From: Oscillatoriales cyanobacterium
GTDB lineage: Bacteria; Cyanobacteriota; Cyanobacteriia; Cyanobacteriales; Microcoleaceae
Reading direction: 5' to 3'
NCBI GenBank assembly: GCA_004292955.1
Contig: RDXX01000012.1
Span: 16,422-80,421 of the forward strand
Length of the DNA: 64,000 nucleotides
The notes under the pieces were generated by a model that was given only the letters and a program-made list of their open reading frames with translations, searched no databases and had not been told where the DNA came from. Of this stretch, positions 47,201 to 57,058 are shown piece by piece (position 1 is the stretch's first letter; each line of letters begins with the position of its first letter). A program made the translations under genes and the position numbers.

Positions 47201-47952
47201 AACTTAGTGCTTTCCTTATCCTTATACTTAAAAGCTGTGAAATAGCCTTTCAAATCCTCCGAGAAATCAACACCCAAAGTGCTAGTATCCATCCGCAGAT
47301 TAGAAAACACACTTTTGGAGCGTAAATAGCTAATTTCTCTGAGCAAATACTTCCGAATCACCTCTATTTCATTGATATCCTCCGGTTTGGGAGCGAGAGT
47401 CGGAGAAAACACAGACAAATCAACGCAGAGAATTCTAAAATCATTCCCATATTGTAACAGCATCAGCGTATCAGCCTGCAAAAACTCGCCTTTTTTCGAG
47501 TAACGGCGGATGTACGAGTTAATCTGATCATCTAATAAACTAATTCTGGCAGTTGTCAACTGAGATAATAGCTGTTTAAATACTTTTTTTTCATCCTTAT
47601 TGTAGGTTCTAATACTATTCTCATTACTAAAATTGCACTGACAATATACAATCTCCAACCGCCCCAAAGTCCAGCCTGTAGATTTGATGTACTCCCGGAA
47701 AAAGTTCAACCCACCAAGAAAGCCTTTTTGGACAAAAAACAAACTCCATTTCTCAGCGATTTCAGTATCTAAACTAGCCAGCAACTTAGCTTCTCTGATC
47801 ATTTCCGCCATCATCTTTGGCAATTTTAGCTGCTGTAAATCCAGACGATAGGAATCTCCGAAATTATGAGCTAGCTTTTCCTTTTGGATATACGCCAGAA
47901 TCCCGATATTGAATCCAACCTCAAACAGCCGTCCAAAATCTTCACTAATCAT
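44296..47952 (-). CDS. large P-loop helicase-like ATPase, family not recognised
   Basis: 1218 residues. An N-terminal region of about 390 residues is not recognised. Walker A FLTGNPGIGKTTAIANF lies near residue 408-418, Walker B HIFIMIDEITGDDGG near 608-622, and helicase C-terminal motifs follow: VIFMTASGSRGLSF (about 822-835) and NLMEVIQVIYRGRGE (about 850-864), the latter with motif VI-type arginines. This order suggests an SF2-type nucleic-acid translocase. The last 350 residues are not recognised. The ATG overlaps the stop of the preceding gene (ATGA), so both proteins are made together. By eye the pair is more AT-rich than its neighbours, which fits acquired DNA. Role in defence is a hypothesis only. 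Confidence 0.8.
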   Translation of the reverse strand: MISEDFGRLFEVGFNIGILAYIQKEKLAHNFGDSYRLDLQQLKLPKMMAEMIREAKLLASLDTEIAEKWSLFFVQKGFLGGLNFFREYIKSTGWTLGRLEIVYCQCNFSNENSIRTYNKDEKKVFKQLLSQLTTARISLLDDQINSYIRRYSKKGEFLQADTLMLLQYGNDFRILCVDLSVFSPTLAPKPEDINEIEVIRKYLLREISYLRSKSVFSNLRMDTSTLGVDFSEDLKGYFTAFKYKDKESTKLIQAGSYAHSFYGFLQQTGILGQDAEVLFNVVGYGDRNISTISLRQDKLQLLTTCAEIYKKEVTNKEISDSRTEVLGVIELNASRSFQEGRKFVDSVLAIDKNVTKPICHPERIDNFVNSIDIISDKLADELQIERGLHLRNAHAQLIVKALQSDATYIFLTGNPGIGKTTAIANFLKSHIDDGFLFLYVSPRKQVNLDIIEKFKDKNTGLLCDNRLFCINTNSDIIASYSGKRTVKYNSNSRDENFAQKTVNFIKDNPENQVKENYQRQIARKNETVIEPASLKTMGVLNSICNGIYSLINCQTSNNIVATVSIQSLRMKENRQSTLDYLEQIFQDTYNKREKLVIPTKMQEISRRIKHIFIMIDEITGDDGGVEFLAGIAKMVKKHELHKPQHGFNTKIIVADASIVDPDVIKQHLENTSPEPDKIYFKKLAKNSDVIEPLQVTPFEFKRLAATVINANSYPARSLEITYKVFVEAVKYNEDASLKEDNNLVKRVQSEIIQDINQRLAKADVQQIIVYIQNKRRLAELIDKIQKKREFNQFEDYLEIHANISEEEKAKIQECKDTAKVIFMTASGSRGLSFPKTKHILVDIAHFQIEKNLMEVIQVIYRGRGEDKQGKTLDGEDKELVFYVSDTAVYYADDAELSLQESKLSLLNLLLILKTAVMTRIVGYGYLGREKFVMIPIGGKSVSAVGDTFSNKMASLIKTLKSESIRGNRLLKEVYTSLEELLGRGEFVLTNSDNSRHKGDSYLEMRDDFNKKFLEKCNPLDGLLSYDNLEIGHVCGSLLVVPLANQNLLEKYQMRLREQIQKCRDNGLLQKMRLIRDSKSYPENVRSAIRGGAIELLQFLNSDVEKTQYFEQLSQQFDRYYAIPLFAFVSGEEMQEYFADSGLEEPEDRQFRDILSAYMREMYPVDSVMPIGHKYQDFPFIVFRSYSLEQSRAKMFTDKYLLSSNELNVLNLILSKDAN

Positions 47953-50900
47953 GATTGCGTACCTCCATCACCGACATTCAAGACTTCTCTTACCTTATTC
48001 AAAAAAGCCAGCGAGTTAAATTCTGCATTCCCACCCGCATGATTAAATATAGATAAAGCACCAACAGAATCATCGCCAATAATCCGCTCATAGGGATCTA
48101 GTTTCAAACTAATATTTTGGCGCGCTTCATACCTAGAAAAGTGGAAGATGGTAAGATAATGCAGCAAAGTATCTTTGATTTCACCAGCATAAATCAAATC
48201 TTCGTGAAGGTCTTGGTCATCCAGAATCCCATCATATATATGCAATAGTGTTGAGTAGGAAATCACGCCGTTGTAAAAGTTTTTTTCTCCCGGCTGCTTG
48301 ACTTTAATCCCGTTAAACAAGTTGAAAAATATCACAGCTTGCTGATTGCCTTTTGCAGACAATCTTTCAAGCTCCATTGCATCTTGAATGTAAAAAGATT
48401 TGCCTTGATCGCCTAGGAAACTGCGGACAAAGTATTTATCAAAAAACATCGGATAAATTTTGATATCTCGGCGCTCTCCCTTCAAAGTTCGGAGCATTTT
48501 TTTTGACATGAAAGACAATTCCTCATCTTCCTCAGTCTTGGTAATGTGCAGCGTACTCATGTAAGGTGCTTGGGAAATATATGCGAAATGCCGATATCCT
48601 TGGTTATAAAGCTGACTCATCACATCTTCAAGAATTACAGGTTCAGTATAAAGGCGGCTGACGCTGTAATTCTCGGAAAAGGTTTTCAGCATTTCAACTT
48701 GAATTGTGCTGTCGTTTAGCTGATTGATTCCGACAACTTCTCCGATTAAGCTGGCTTGTCTTTGGAAGCGGTTTTGATTACCTCTTTTTGCATCGCTATC
48801 CCGACTGGAGACGACAATAATTGCTAACTTATCCAACTCTGGAGATAGCTGCACATTGTCGAAGCAAAACTTTTTAGGAAGGATGGAATACATCGAACTC
48901 AAACCGTTACGGACACGGAAACCATCAACTCTTTCTCTAATCCGAAATCCTTGAGAACTGGAGCGGTATTTTTCACTCAAAATGTGAGATAATGTCTTGG
49001 AAACTTTAGCCATAAATTCTTCTGACGGCGAAGGGTGTTTATGGACGCCTTCGTGAAGTCTCGCCATCGGAATAAATAAGTTTTCCGCCTTATTTTCTAG
49101 TAGTCTTCTCATGCAGACATAAGACAGCAGCAACATGGTAAACTTATAGACAAAAGCCGCCGCAGGTTGTAAGCCTTTCTCCCCACTATCTAGTCGTCTG
49201 TCGTCATAGGGAAACAAGACTAATTTAGTCTGAAAATGCTGTTTGCAAATTGCTCTAGAACGATCGGCTTTAGGTACAGAAAGTACAGGCAAAACATCGA
49301 CACCTTCGATATTATACTCCATGCTGAAAGTTTGGCGTTCATCTGTGGGGAAATAACGCACATCTTCGATGGTAATATTAACTGGTAATTGACAGATTAC
49401 TGTTTCGCTGACAGTCGGCGGTTCGATGGCAATATAATGGAGTGTTTGCTTATAATTTCGCTCCATAATCTCATTGAAAAATTTACCATTCGTCAAAATA
49501 TTGTCAATGTTTTCTAACAGACCCATTTTGAGGGTTACGTGTCTTGTTTCTGTTCGACTTGGTAAAATTGTCTGCCGTTCCAGAAAGCCTTTCAGCATTT
49601 TCTTGAGATGGCTGATTTTGTGCTTAATATTAAACTGCTTAAACCCTTTGATCAAGTTACGAAACAGCTCTCTTTTCGCCTCGTCGTCAGAACCTTTTAG
49701 GATTGGTAATACTCTTTGTTCAAAAATTGCGATCGGGTGATGATTGAGCTCAGCTTCAGCGTCGTAGTTTTGTGCTAGTGGATCGTGGCGAGAAGCAAAC
49801 ACAAAATAGTAGAGCAGTGCTATTCTTAAGACCTTACGGGCGAATGTTTCGGTAATGGAATCTATAGAATCTTCCCCAATTGCTGCTTGGTGTTCTTCAC
49901 TATCTGGATTTAGTAAATTTAGATAATATTCAAATGCTTCTTTTCCGCCGCGTGCTTGAACCGAGTTGTTAAATTTGATTTTGAGACCAAAAATAAATTT
50001 ACGTTCGCTTTGAGGAGTATCGGTGCTTTCTCCCAAGCAACCTGCTACAATTGGGATAATTGGCAGTGCATCTAAAACTTCCGCTCTAGCAAAAATTTCT
50101 CTGTAATTAAATCGGAATCCTGCATAATTTACTTCGTATTCGCCATCGGCTTTACTGCTATCGTTGATATATTTTTCTAGCAATCTGAGCCGGCGAATCA
50201 AGTCTTCTAAATAGATGATGCCTACAGTATCTGTGCTGCTAGCGCGGATGTGTTCTAGCAGATACTCCAGATAAGTAATTTTTGCTTCTTTGTTAATTTT
50301 TCCGAGGGTTTCTTTGTCTACCAGTCGGATCAATTTGTAAAAATCTGAGTCTGGATTTTTAACCATCTCATCCAGACGATGGCTAAGTTCTTGCCTATCG
50401 TCGCTAGTATCGGCATTTTCCCTAATGTAGTTTTCCAAACCCTCTTTTAGCTGTTGTTCAAAAACATCAGTATTTCGCACCGCAATCGTCAATTTATGCA
50501 GCTTTAAAGTGGCGTGGCTACCAGAATCGAGAGGTTGCAAAGTTAGCTTTTCTTTTTCTAAAGAAGGGTGGCGTTTGCCAAAATCGTATTTAAAGCCTAA
50601 CTCTTGACCATTTCCCCGAAAAGATGGGGAACTTAAAGGAGTAATTAAGCTAGTGATAAACTTTTCTATAGAAGCATTTTGTGGCAATTTAGATTCTAAG
50701 TGTTGTCGCAAACACTCTTTGATCTGCTTGATTCTGTCGCCAAAATGCTCCTCAACTTCCTGCGGAAAGTTCACAGTAGCACAATCTGCTTGACGTTCAA
50801 AGGAACCCAAGGGTTTCCGCACTTCTATTTTGGCAACGTCAGCAGCAATGGTATCAATATCGATAATTAGACGACGGGAATCGTCCGACACGCTAAAGGG

Positions 50901-50993
50901 ATTGTTTCCCTGCAAAACTTCTAAAATTTTGTCCAGCAAATCACCATAGTCTACTGGAACTAAGTCACTGTCGTCCAATCTTAAGATGTTCAC
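47949..50993 (-). CDS. large unknown protein, partner of the helicase-like ATPase
   Basis: 1014 residues from the GTG at 50993, chosen because GAAGGGG stands 8 bases before it; another GTG lies at 51002. No family recognised. It begins MNILRLDDSDLVPVDYGD, is helical and charged to about residue 500, then has strand/helix alternation. The part from about 720 on (KLAIIVVSSRDSD, ASLIGEVVGI, GYRHFAYISQAPYMSTLHIT, YLTIFHFSRYEARQN) could be an RNase H-like or PIWI-like fold, but I cannot show conserved catalytic residues. No membrane span. Its stop overlaps the start of the ATPase gene by 4 bases. Confidence 0.72.
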   Translation of the reverse strand: MNILRLDDSDLVPVDYGDLLDKILEVLQGNNPFSVSDDSRRLIIDIDTIAADVAKIEVRKPLGSFERQADCATVNFPQEVEEHFGDRIKQIKECLRQHLESKLPQNASIEKFITSLITPLSSPSFRGNGQELGFKYDFGKRHPSLEKEKLTLQPLDSGSHATLKLHKLTIAVRNTDVFEQQLKEGLENYIRENADTSDDRQELSHRLDEMVKNPDSDFYKLIRLVDKETLGKINKEAKITYLEYLLEHIRASSTDTVGIIYLEDLIRRLRLLEKYINDSSKADGEYEVNYAGFRFNYREIFARAEVLDALPIIPIVAGCLGESTDTPQSERKFIFGLKIKFNNSVQARGGKEAFEYYLNLLNPDSEEHQAAIGEDSIDSITETFARKVLRIALLYYFVFASRHDPLAQNYDAEAELNHHPIAIFEQRVLPILKGSDDEAKRELFRNLIKGFKQFNIKHKISHLKKMLKGFLERQTILPSRTETRHVTLKMGLLENIDNILTNGKFFNEIMERNYKQTLHYIAIEPPTVSETVICQLPVNITIEDVRYFPTDERQTFSMEYNIEGVDVLPVLSVPKADRSRAICKQHFQTKLVLFPYDDRRLDSGEKGLQPAAAFVYKFTMLLLSYVCMRRLLENKAENLFIPMARLHEGVHKHPSPSEEFMAKVSKTLSHILSEKYRSSSQGFRIRERVDGFRVRNGLSSMYSILPKKFCFDNVQLSPELDKLAIIVVSSRDSDAKRGNQNRFQRQASLIGEVVGINQLNDSTIQVEMLKTFSENYSVSRLYTEPVILEDVMSQLYNQGYRHFAYISQAPYMSTLHITKTEEDEELSFMSKKMLRTLKGERRDIKIYPMFFDKYFVRSFLGDQGKSFYIQDAMELERLSAKGNQQAVIFFNLFNGIKVKQPGEKNFYNGVISYSTLLHIYDGILDDQDLHEDLIYAGEIKDTLLHYLTIFHFSRYEARQNISLKLDPYERIIGDDSVGALSIFNHAGGNAEFNSLAFLNKVREVLNVGDGGTQS

Positions 50994-51006
50994 CCTATGC
51001 ACCCCT

Positions 51007-51276
51007 TCAAAAAGCTTGAATCCACTCTTTTATTTCGTATTCAGTCCAAATCCCATTTACCCAATAAGGATCGGCTTCAACTAATTGTCGCACAGCCGCC
51101 TCATCTTCTGCTTCGTAAATTGCAAAAACTTTGCTTAAATCTTTGGTTGGCCCGATCGCAATTAACACTCCCGATTCTTTCTGTTTGGCAAGTCCCGCTA
51201 GGTGCGCGTCTCGAAATGGAGCACGTTTTTCGAGGACATCTTCGCAGTAACTTCCCCACATTACATATTTGGTCAC
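51007..51276 (-). CDS. YciI family protein
   Basis: 89 residues of the YCII fold: YVMWGSYCEDVLEKRAPFRD with the conserved Arg and HLAGLAKQKESGVLIAIGP, then DPYWVNGIWTEYEIKEW. The family is a ferredoxin-like fold of unclear, possibly enzymatic, role. It stands 13 bases upstream of the large unknown gene on the same strand, so it may drive or share its transcription, though YciI is usually an independent housekeeping gene. Confidence 0.88.
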   Translation of the reverse strand: MTKYVMWGSYCEDVLEKRAPFRDAHLAGLAKQKESGVLIAIGPTKDLSKVFAIYEAEDEAAVRQLVEADPYWVNGIWTEYEIKEWIQAF

Positions 51277-51440
51277 GGTTTTGAGCCTTGGATGAATTTA
51301 TTTGAAATTTATTGTACAATAAGTGTAGCAGGATTTGATAATTTTTTTTAGGATAAGATTGATTGACTACAGAGGGTGCTGAGGGCGCTGAGGAAGAGAG
51401 GGGAGAAAGAGAGACGTTTGTTAAATAGGAGGAGATAACT

Positions 51441-52013
51441 ATGACTTTACTAGACCTTCGGCTGCTAACGGTTCAAGAATATGACCGGATGACGGAAATT
51501 GGTATTTTTGATGAGGATGAACGGGTAGAATTACTAGCAGGACAGATAGTAAAGATGGCCGCAAAGGGAACAGCACACGGTGCGGCGGTAAAACGAACAG
51601 AGAAGCTACTGGAAAACCGTTTGGGAGAGAGGGTTTTGGTGCGACTGCAAGACCCTGTTCGGCTCGATAATTACTCGGAACCTGAACCGGATATTTCTGT
51701 AGTTATACCAGATCCACTTTACTATGAAGACCACCATCCAACGCCATCGGAAATTTATCTGATTGTGGAAGTTGCGGATACTACGCTGAGAACGGATTGC
51801 GGGATTAAAGCGAAAATTTATGCTGAGTCGGGGATTGCTGATTATTGGGTTTTGGATGTGAATAATCGGCAACTTCATGTTTTTCGAGAACCGAGTCAGG
51901 ATGGTTATCAAAGTCGGGTGATTCTGGCGGATGATGCGAGTATTTCTCTTTTGCAGTTTCCTGATTTTTATTTTTGTGTACGGGAGATGTTGCGTCCTTT
52001 AGTTACAAATTGA
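51441..52013 (+). CDS. Uma2 family (DUF820) putative endonuclease
   Basis: 190 residues; AGGAGGAG lies in front of the ATG. Uma2 proteins are very frequent in cyanobacteria and have a PD-(D/E)XK-like fold: EYDRMTEIGIFDEDERVELL, the motif EPEPDISVV and LIVEVADTTLRTD, then KAKIYAESGIADYWVLDV with the conserved lysine. The function is unknown; a DNA-cleaving role is predicted from the fold. Complete gene. Confidence 0.92.
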   Translation: MTLLDLRLLTVQEYDRMTEIGIFDEDERVELLAGQIVKMAAKGTAHGAAVKRTEKLLENRLGERVLVRLQDPVRLDNYSEPEPDISVVIPDPLYYEDHHPTPSEIYLIVEVADTTLRTDCGIKAKIYAESGIADYWVLDVNNRQLHVFREPSQDGYQSRVILADDASISLLQFPDFYFCVREMLRPLVTN

Positions 52014-52082
52014 ATTTCCCGGCGGTTGGAAACCGCGTCTACACAAACAAAACCCACCTCCGTGGGTTGAAGGAAGTTAGCC

Positions 52083-52147
52083 GTAGGGTGTGTCGCCATC
52101 AAAAATCCCTCACTAAATATCGAAAATCTCATGGCGACGCACCCTAC
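52083..52147. repeat. 17-bp inverted repeat between uma2-type gene and pheT
   Basis: GTAGGGTGTGTCGCCAT (52083-52099) pairs with ATGGCGACGCACCCTAC (52131-52147) with one G-T position. It lies between the convergent ends of the two genes and could be a terminator or a small inserted repeat; a similar TAGGGTGCGTC occurs at 35384. Confidence 0.65.
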
Positions 52148-52149
52148 AA

Positions 52150-54594
52150 TTAGCTTCTCAAACTAACGCCGAATTTCTCGACTAAAACATCGCGGACTTT
52201 TTGTTGGGCTGGTTCGACATCGCTTTCGCTGAGTGTTCGATCGCCCGATCGATAAATCAACCGAAATGCTAAACTACGTTGTCCCGCCGGTACGTTTTCG
52301 CCGCGATACTCGTCGAAGAGTTCCACGGAATCCAGCAAACTACCCGCCGCCTGCTTCATCGCGCCCTGCATCTCAACTACCGGAACTTCCACCGGCGCGA
52401 AAAATGCGATGTCTCTGTCAGAAGCCGGGAAACTCGAATAACCTGCGAATTTGCGAGTCGAGTTGTGCGATCGACCTAACTCACCCAACAACACGCCTAA
52501 ATCTAATTGAAACACATAAACCTGTTCCGGCAAACCCTTTTCCTGTTGCAATTGCGGGTGTAGCTGTCCAAAGATTCCCAACCGTTTCCCGTTTAACGAT
52601 AGCGCGGCGGTGCGGCCCGGATGCAGGCGCCCATTAGACGAATCGCTTGCATATTCCACAGCCAAACTCAACTGCTGAAACACACTTTCTAGGACACCTT
52701 TCGCTTCAAACCAAGTCAAAGGTCGATCGCGCCCAGATTGCTGCCATTTCCACACAGTCGGGTCGCCGCCAATAATCCCCGCTACGGCGTCTGCTTCTTT
52801 CTTTGCATCCCCTTCTTTCCAGAAAATGCGACCGACTTCAAAACCGTTGAGCGCACCGTTTCCTTGCTCCAAATTGTAGCCGAAAGCATCGATCAAACCC
52901 GACAGCATTTCAGTCCGCAAAGCCGAATACTCGACAAACAGGGGATTCGCCAGCACCACCTGATTATCTCCCTCGGTTTTTACTAAGGAATAGTGCATCA
53001 ATTCTGTCAAGCCGGCCGCCCGAAAAGCCGATCGCACATTCCGTATTTGCGCGTATTCTGGAGATAGATAACCGGGTTCTGTTTCGCTAGGCAAAGTATC
53101 GCAGAAATTGTCGTAACCGTGGAGTCTCGCGACTTCTTCGATTAAATCAATTTCCCTTTCTAAATCCCGGTAGCGGTAAGGCGGAACAGTTATCGCAAAT
53201 ACTCGTGCTTTTTCCGTCGCAGCCACTTCGCAGCCCAGGGCTGTGAGGATATTTTTTACTTCCTCCGGTTCCAGATAGGGAGAACCGCCGGTTGCTCCTC
53301 TTTTTAACTGTCCTAACACCAAGTTTATGCGATCTAGACGCAATTCGATCGATCGCAAAAAACTCAAATCTTCCCCCGAACTCGCCGTTTTTTGCACCGT
53401 CGCAGTCCCGCCAGCCAACTGCAAAATTAGGGCAATAGCGCGATCGCAAGCCGTCGTTAAAGCTGCCTGATTCACACCCCGTTCGTAGCGGATCGAAGCC
53501 TCACTCCGCAGGCCTTGGGCGCGGGCAGAACGCCGAATCGTTGCTTGGTCGAAAATGGCAGCTTCTAAGACTAAATTTTGCGTACCTTCGTGCACTTCCG
53601 TGTCTTCGCCACCCATTACCCCAGCTAAGGCTACGGGTTTGTCACTAGCAGTAATTAACAGGTTTTGAGGTTGCAAATTGCGGTTTTGTCCGTCCAAGGT
53701 TTTGAAGGATTCGCCTGGTTTGGCAAAGCGCACGCCGATGCTGATGTCAGAAGTACCGGTGAAAGATTGCAGTCGATCGCGATCGAAAGCGTGCAGCGGT
53801 TGTCCCCATTCCAGTAAAATGTAATTAGTGACATCAACCACATTACTAATCGATCGCACTCCCGCCGCCTGCAACCGCTGTTGTAACCAAGCCGGAGACG
53901 GTGCAATTTTTACCCCTGAAATTTCGGTACCAATATAAATCGGGCAGCCTTGCAGTTCCGATATTTCTACTGCCAAATTCGGACTTTTTTCGCCATGAAT
54001 CGCCACATCATTAGTTGTCGGAATTCTCAAACTTGCGCCAGTTAGTGCCGCCACTTCCCGGGCTACACCCACCATGCTTAAAGCATCTGCACGGTTCGCA
54101 GTTGCTGTCAAGTCTAGAATCACATCATCTAAACCTAAAAGCGGACGAATATCGCTGCCTAATTCGGGATTTTCTAGATCAAAGATATGAATTCCTGCTG
54201 ATTCCTTCAACAATCCCAATTCGGCGAGAGAGCAAATCATTCCTTCCGAAGGAACACCCCGCAATTTAGCAGGTTTAATTTTCAGATCTATCGTCGATAA
54301 AAAAGTACCGACAACGGCTACAGGTACATAAATATCCGCCCTCGCATTGGGTGCCCCGCACACAATATTTAAGGGTTCAGGTTTGCCGACATCAACTTGA
54401 CAAACTCTCAATTTGTCAGCGTTGGGATGTTGTTCGCAGGCGACTATTTTGCCCAATACTACGCCGTCGGCCCATGCACGCCTGTCTTCGATTTCTTCGA
54501 CTTCAAATCCTGCCATTGTCAGGGTTTCGGCTAATTCTTCCGGGGAACTCGTCACATCGACCAATTCCCGCAGCCAGTTTAGAGAAATACGCAT
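52150..54594 (-). CDS. pheT: phenylalanyl-tRNA synthetase beta subunit
   Basis: 814 residues, full length. It forms the alpha2-beta2 enzyme that charges tRNA-Phe. In order: N-terminal [14 protein letters not shown], the tRNA-binding EMAP-like domain ([20 protein letters not shown] is read as [18 protein letters not shown]), the B3/B4 editing domain ([21 protein letters not shown]), B5, the catalytic-like core ([17 protein letters not shown]), and the C-terminal FDX-ACB anticodon-binding domain ([20 protein letters not shown]-like). Single gene; pheS is elsewhere, as usual in cyanobacteria. Confidence 0.97.
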   Translation of the reverse strand: MRISLNWLRELVDVTSSPEELAETLTMAGFEVEEIEDRRAWADGVVLGKIVACEQHPNADKLRVCQVDVGKPEPLNIVCGAPNARADIYVPVAVVGTFLSTIDLKIKPAKLRGVPSEGMICSLAELGLLKESAGIHIFDLENPELGSDIRPLLGLDDVILDLTATANRADALSMVGVAREVAALTGASLRIPTTNDVAIHGEKSPNLAVEISELQGCPIYIGTEISGVKIAPSPAWLQQRLQAAGVRSISNVVDVTNYILLEWGQPLHAFDRDRLQSFTGTSDISIGVRFAKPGESFKTLDGQNRNLQPQNLLITASDKPVALAGVMGGEDTEVHEGTQNLVLEAAIFDQATIRRSARAQGLRSEASIRYERGVNQAALTTACDRAIALILQLAGGTATVQKTASSGEDLSFLRSIELRLDRINLVLGQLKRGATGGSPYLEPEEVKNILTALGCEVAATEKARVFAITVPPYRYRDLEREIDLIEEVARLHGYDNFCDTLPSETEPGYLSPEYAQIRNVRSAFRAAGLTELMHYSLVKTEGDNQVVLANPLFVEYSALRTEMLSGLIDAFGYNLEQGNGALNGFEVGRIFWKEGDAKKEADAVAGIIGGDPTVWKWQQSGRDRPLTWFEAKGVLESVFQQLSLAVEYASDSSNGRLHPGRTAALSLNGKRLGIFGQLHPQLQQEKGLPEQVYVFQLDLGVLLGELGRSHNSTRKFAGYSSFPASDRDIAFFAPVEVPVVEMQGAMKQAAGSLLDSVELFDEYRGENVPAGQRSLAFRLIYRSGDRTLSESDVEPAQQKVRDVLVEKFGVSLRS

Positions 54595-55130
54595 AATTTT
54601 GTCAGTAGTTTGTTGTCAGTGCTCGGTAGTTATTCGTCATTAGTCTACGCCGGCGGGCTTCGACTGTGCTGTCCGAGAATTTATTCGGGAAAACTTTTCA
54701 TACCATACTAATTAAGATTTGTCAAGACTATTGTGGTAGATATCAGCAAAAACGAGCGATCGCCCTTTCGGTCGATGGCTGCTGTGGGATGAGTAACATT
54801 CTCAATCAGAGAATGAGGTATGCTAGAGACATCTAACAGCGCAAAAAGCACCTAAGTTTAGAAAGACTTTACACAAAAAAGGACAACTTTAGCAAGTCTT
54901 TAAACTATCTTCAAGGATAATCTACCGCAAAAACTCACAGCAACGAGATAATTAAAATAGGGAAAAGATATCGGCCTAAAAGACTTAGGTGCAATTCCAA
55001 TTCGCACGCCGCAGCACGGCCCGCCGGCAACTGATAGAGCTGTATTTCTAGCAGATGCGGTTTAAGGGAATTTGTGCCCTCGAGCGATCGCCAGAGCAAA
55101 ATCAGAAAAATATAGGCAAACTCAATCAAC
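54595..55130. other. intergenic region, no gene seen
   Basis: About 535 bases between divergent genes. Contains the degenerate GCACGGCCCGCCGGC motif near 55012-55027, also seen at 15341-15353. No convincing frame or RNA was found. Confidence 0.6.
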
Positions 55131-56762
55131 ATGAGCTACTGCGTAAATCCGGGCTGTCCACATCCTCAAAACCCTCCTGACTCTATTCTCCAGTGTCAGA
55201 CCTGTGGTGCGCGGTTATTGCTGCGCGCTCGCTACCAAGTCATTGAACCTTTAGGACAAGGAGGTTTTGGAGCTACATTTCTGGCAAAAGACATCTCTTT
55301 GCCTGGTCAACCGAGTTGCGTGGTCAAGCAACTCCGACCCAGTAGTTCGTCGCCGCGAGTTTTAGAAATGGCGCGGGAATTATTCAAGCGAGAGGCGAAA
55401 ACCCTCGGTCAACTCGGCGATCACCCGCAAGTGCCGAGGCTGTTAGATTATTTTGAAACCGAACAGCAATTTTACTTAGTTCAAGAGTATGTTAAAGGCT
55501 CGACTTTGAAACAAGAAGTCAAACAATCAGGGCGTTTCAATGAATCAGATGTTAAAAATTTTCTATTAGAAATTCTCTCGGTAGTGCAATACGTCCACAG
55601 CCAAGGAGTAATTCACAGAGACATTAAACCCGCAAATATTATTCGCCGCGCTCAAGACAATCACTTGGTTCTGATTGATTTCGGAGCGGTTAAAGACCAA
55701 GTTAGCCAAACAATATTATTAGACCCCGCCGACCAAAGCGCCAACACGAAATTTTCAGTTGGTACGTTTAGTTTTGCTCCCCCCGAACAAATGGCGCTGC
55801 GGCCGATATTTGCCAGCGACATCTACGCCTTGGGCATGACTTGTTTGTATTTGCTGACAGCAAAGTCTCCCAAAGATTTAGATTTTGATGCGGTAACTGG
55901 CGAAATTGTTTGGCAGCCCCACGTTCAGGTGAGCCCAAATTTTGCGCGGATTCTTGAGAAAATGCTCAAGCCCATGGTCGGCCATCGCTTTCAATCGACA
56001 GGAGATGTCGTCAAAGCTCTGAATGGCGAATTTGAAGACGCAGATCTTTGCAACGGCTTGACAACTCAATTCAACGCAGGTGGCCGCACGGTTGAAGAAC
56101 CAACGATATTTAATAGTGATGCTACTTCGTTGCCTTCGCCCCAGATGAAAAACGATCGAGATTTGCGATCGAAGCAAAGCATCCGCACTAGAACTTCCTT
56201 CAGTCAATCGGGAAATACAGGGATGCAGCCGAGAGTTTCCCGGACTTTGGCTGAGTCTGGCAGAACTTTCGGAACTGCGGCCTTGTCCAATGGCAATTTA
56301 GCAGGACAAAAGGTAACGAAAGCGGTTGTAAAGTGGGAAAGTAACAGCTTGCGAGCGGCATATTTTAAAGGTAAACGCGATTTTGCTGACTGCGAACTGT
56401 CGGGTTTGCAATTGCCAAAAGCGCAGTTGGCGGGGGGAAATTTTTATCAGGCTAGGTTGGTGAAGGCAAATTTGCAAGCAGCGGATTTGTCGGGGGCGAA
56501 TTTGGGCCACGCGAGGTTGGTGAAGGCAAATTTGCGATCGGCAAATTTGACTGAAGCTTATTGCAGCACTGCTAATTTTGAAGGTGCGGATTTTCGAGGT
56601 GCTGATTTGACGGGCGCTTATTTGAGCAAGGCGAATTTGCGGGGTGCGAATTTGTGCGGCGCGAATCTAACTGACGCTACAGTTACTGAGGAACAACTCG
56701 CAAGTGCAAAGACAAATTGGTTGACTACTAAGCCCGATGGTAAGCGGGGTTTTGGATTTTAA
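55131..56762 (+). CDS. serine/threonine protein kinase with N-terminal Cys motif and pentapeptide repeats
   Basis: 543 residues. A CxxxxC...CxxC zinc-ribbon-like start (CVNPGC, CQTC; residues 4-25), then a Hanks-type kinase domain: GQGGFGATFLA (42-52), the lysine in CVVKQL (66), HRDIKPANI (162-170), DFGAVK (183-188) and APPEQ. A linker of about 100 residues leads to pentapeptide repeats (ADLSGANLGHARLVKANLR, about 415-525), a right-handed helix for protein contact. This layout corresponds to the SpkB-like kinases of cyanobacteria. Substrate unknown. Confidence 0.94.
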   Translation: MSYCVNPGCPHPQNPPDSILQCQTCGARLLLRARYQVIEPLGQGGFGATFLAKDISLPGQPSCVVKQLRPSSSSPRVLEMARELFKREAKTLGQLGDHPQVPRLLDYFETEQQFYLVQEYVKGSTLKQEVKQSGRFNESDVKNFLLEILSVVQYVHSQGVIHRDIKPANIIRRAQDNHLVLIDFGAVKDQVSQTILLDPADQSANTKFSVGTFSFAPPEQMALRPIFASDIYALGMTCLYLLTAKSPKDLDFDAVTGEIVWQPHVQVSPNFARILEKMLKPMVGHRFQSTGDVVKALNGEFEDADLCNGLTTQFNAGGRTVEEPTIFNSDATSLPSPQMKNDRDLRSKQSIRTRTSFSQSGNTGMQPRVSRTLAESGRTFGTAALSNGNLAGQKVTKAVVKWESNSLRAAYFKGKRDFADCELSGLQLPKAQLAGGNFYQARLVKANLQAADLSGANLGHARLVKANLRSANLTEAYCSTANFEGADFRGADLTGAYLSKANLRGANLCGANLTDATVTEEQLASAKTNWLTTKPDGKRGFGF

Positions 56763-57058
56763 TAGAAGGAAGAAGGAAGTTCGGCAACGGATTCTGTAGC
56801 GGATGTAACGGATGTAACGGATGAAAGTCCGATCGAAGTTGTAAGAAGGAAGAAGGAAAGAAGTAAGGAAGAAGGAAAAAGGAATATTTTCCTAATCTCT
56901 CTCAATCTCCTCCAATCTTCCCCAATCTCCCCCTCTCCCCCAACTGTCAACTGTCAACTGTCAACTGTCAACTGTCAACTGTTGAACCCTTCCCCCAGTC
57001 AGGTGATTCGTCTGGAGGAAGCTCGATCGCCCAAATTCGCCTAAATTAAAAAATAGCA
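56763..57058. repeat. intergenic purine and TCAACTG arrays
   Basis: A GAAGGAA array directly after the kinase stop (56763-56880), GGATGTAAC duplications near 56800, and a TCAACTG heptamer array at 56942-56983. No gene. Confidence 0.8.

Noticed and set aside
47949..50993. Argonaute or pPIWI-RE identity for the large unknown protein
   Set aside because: The C-terminal strand pattern is suggestive, but I could not place a catalytic tetrad, a MID-like nucleotide pocket or the conserved Arg/Glu pair by eye, so it is not used as the name.
54595..55130. Possible RNA gene or riboswitch in the long gap
   Set aside because: No tRNA-like arms or stable paired structure with conserved loops were found by eye.
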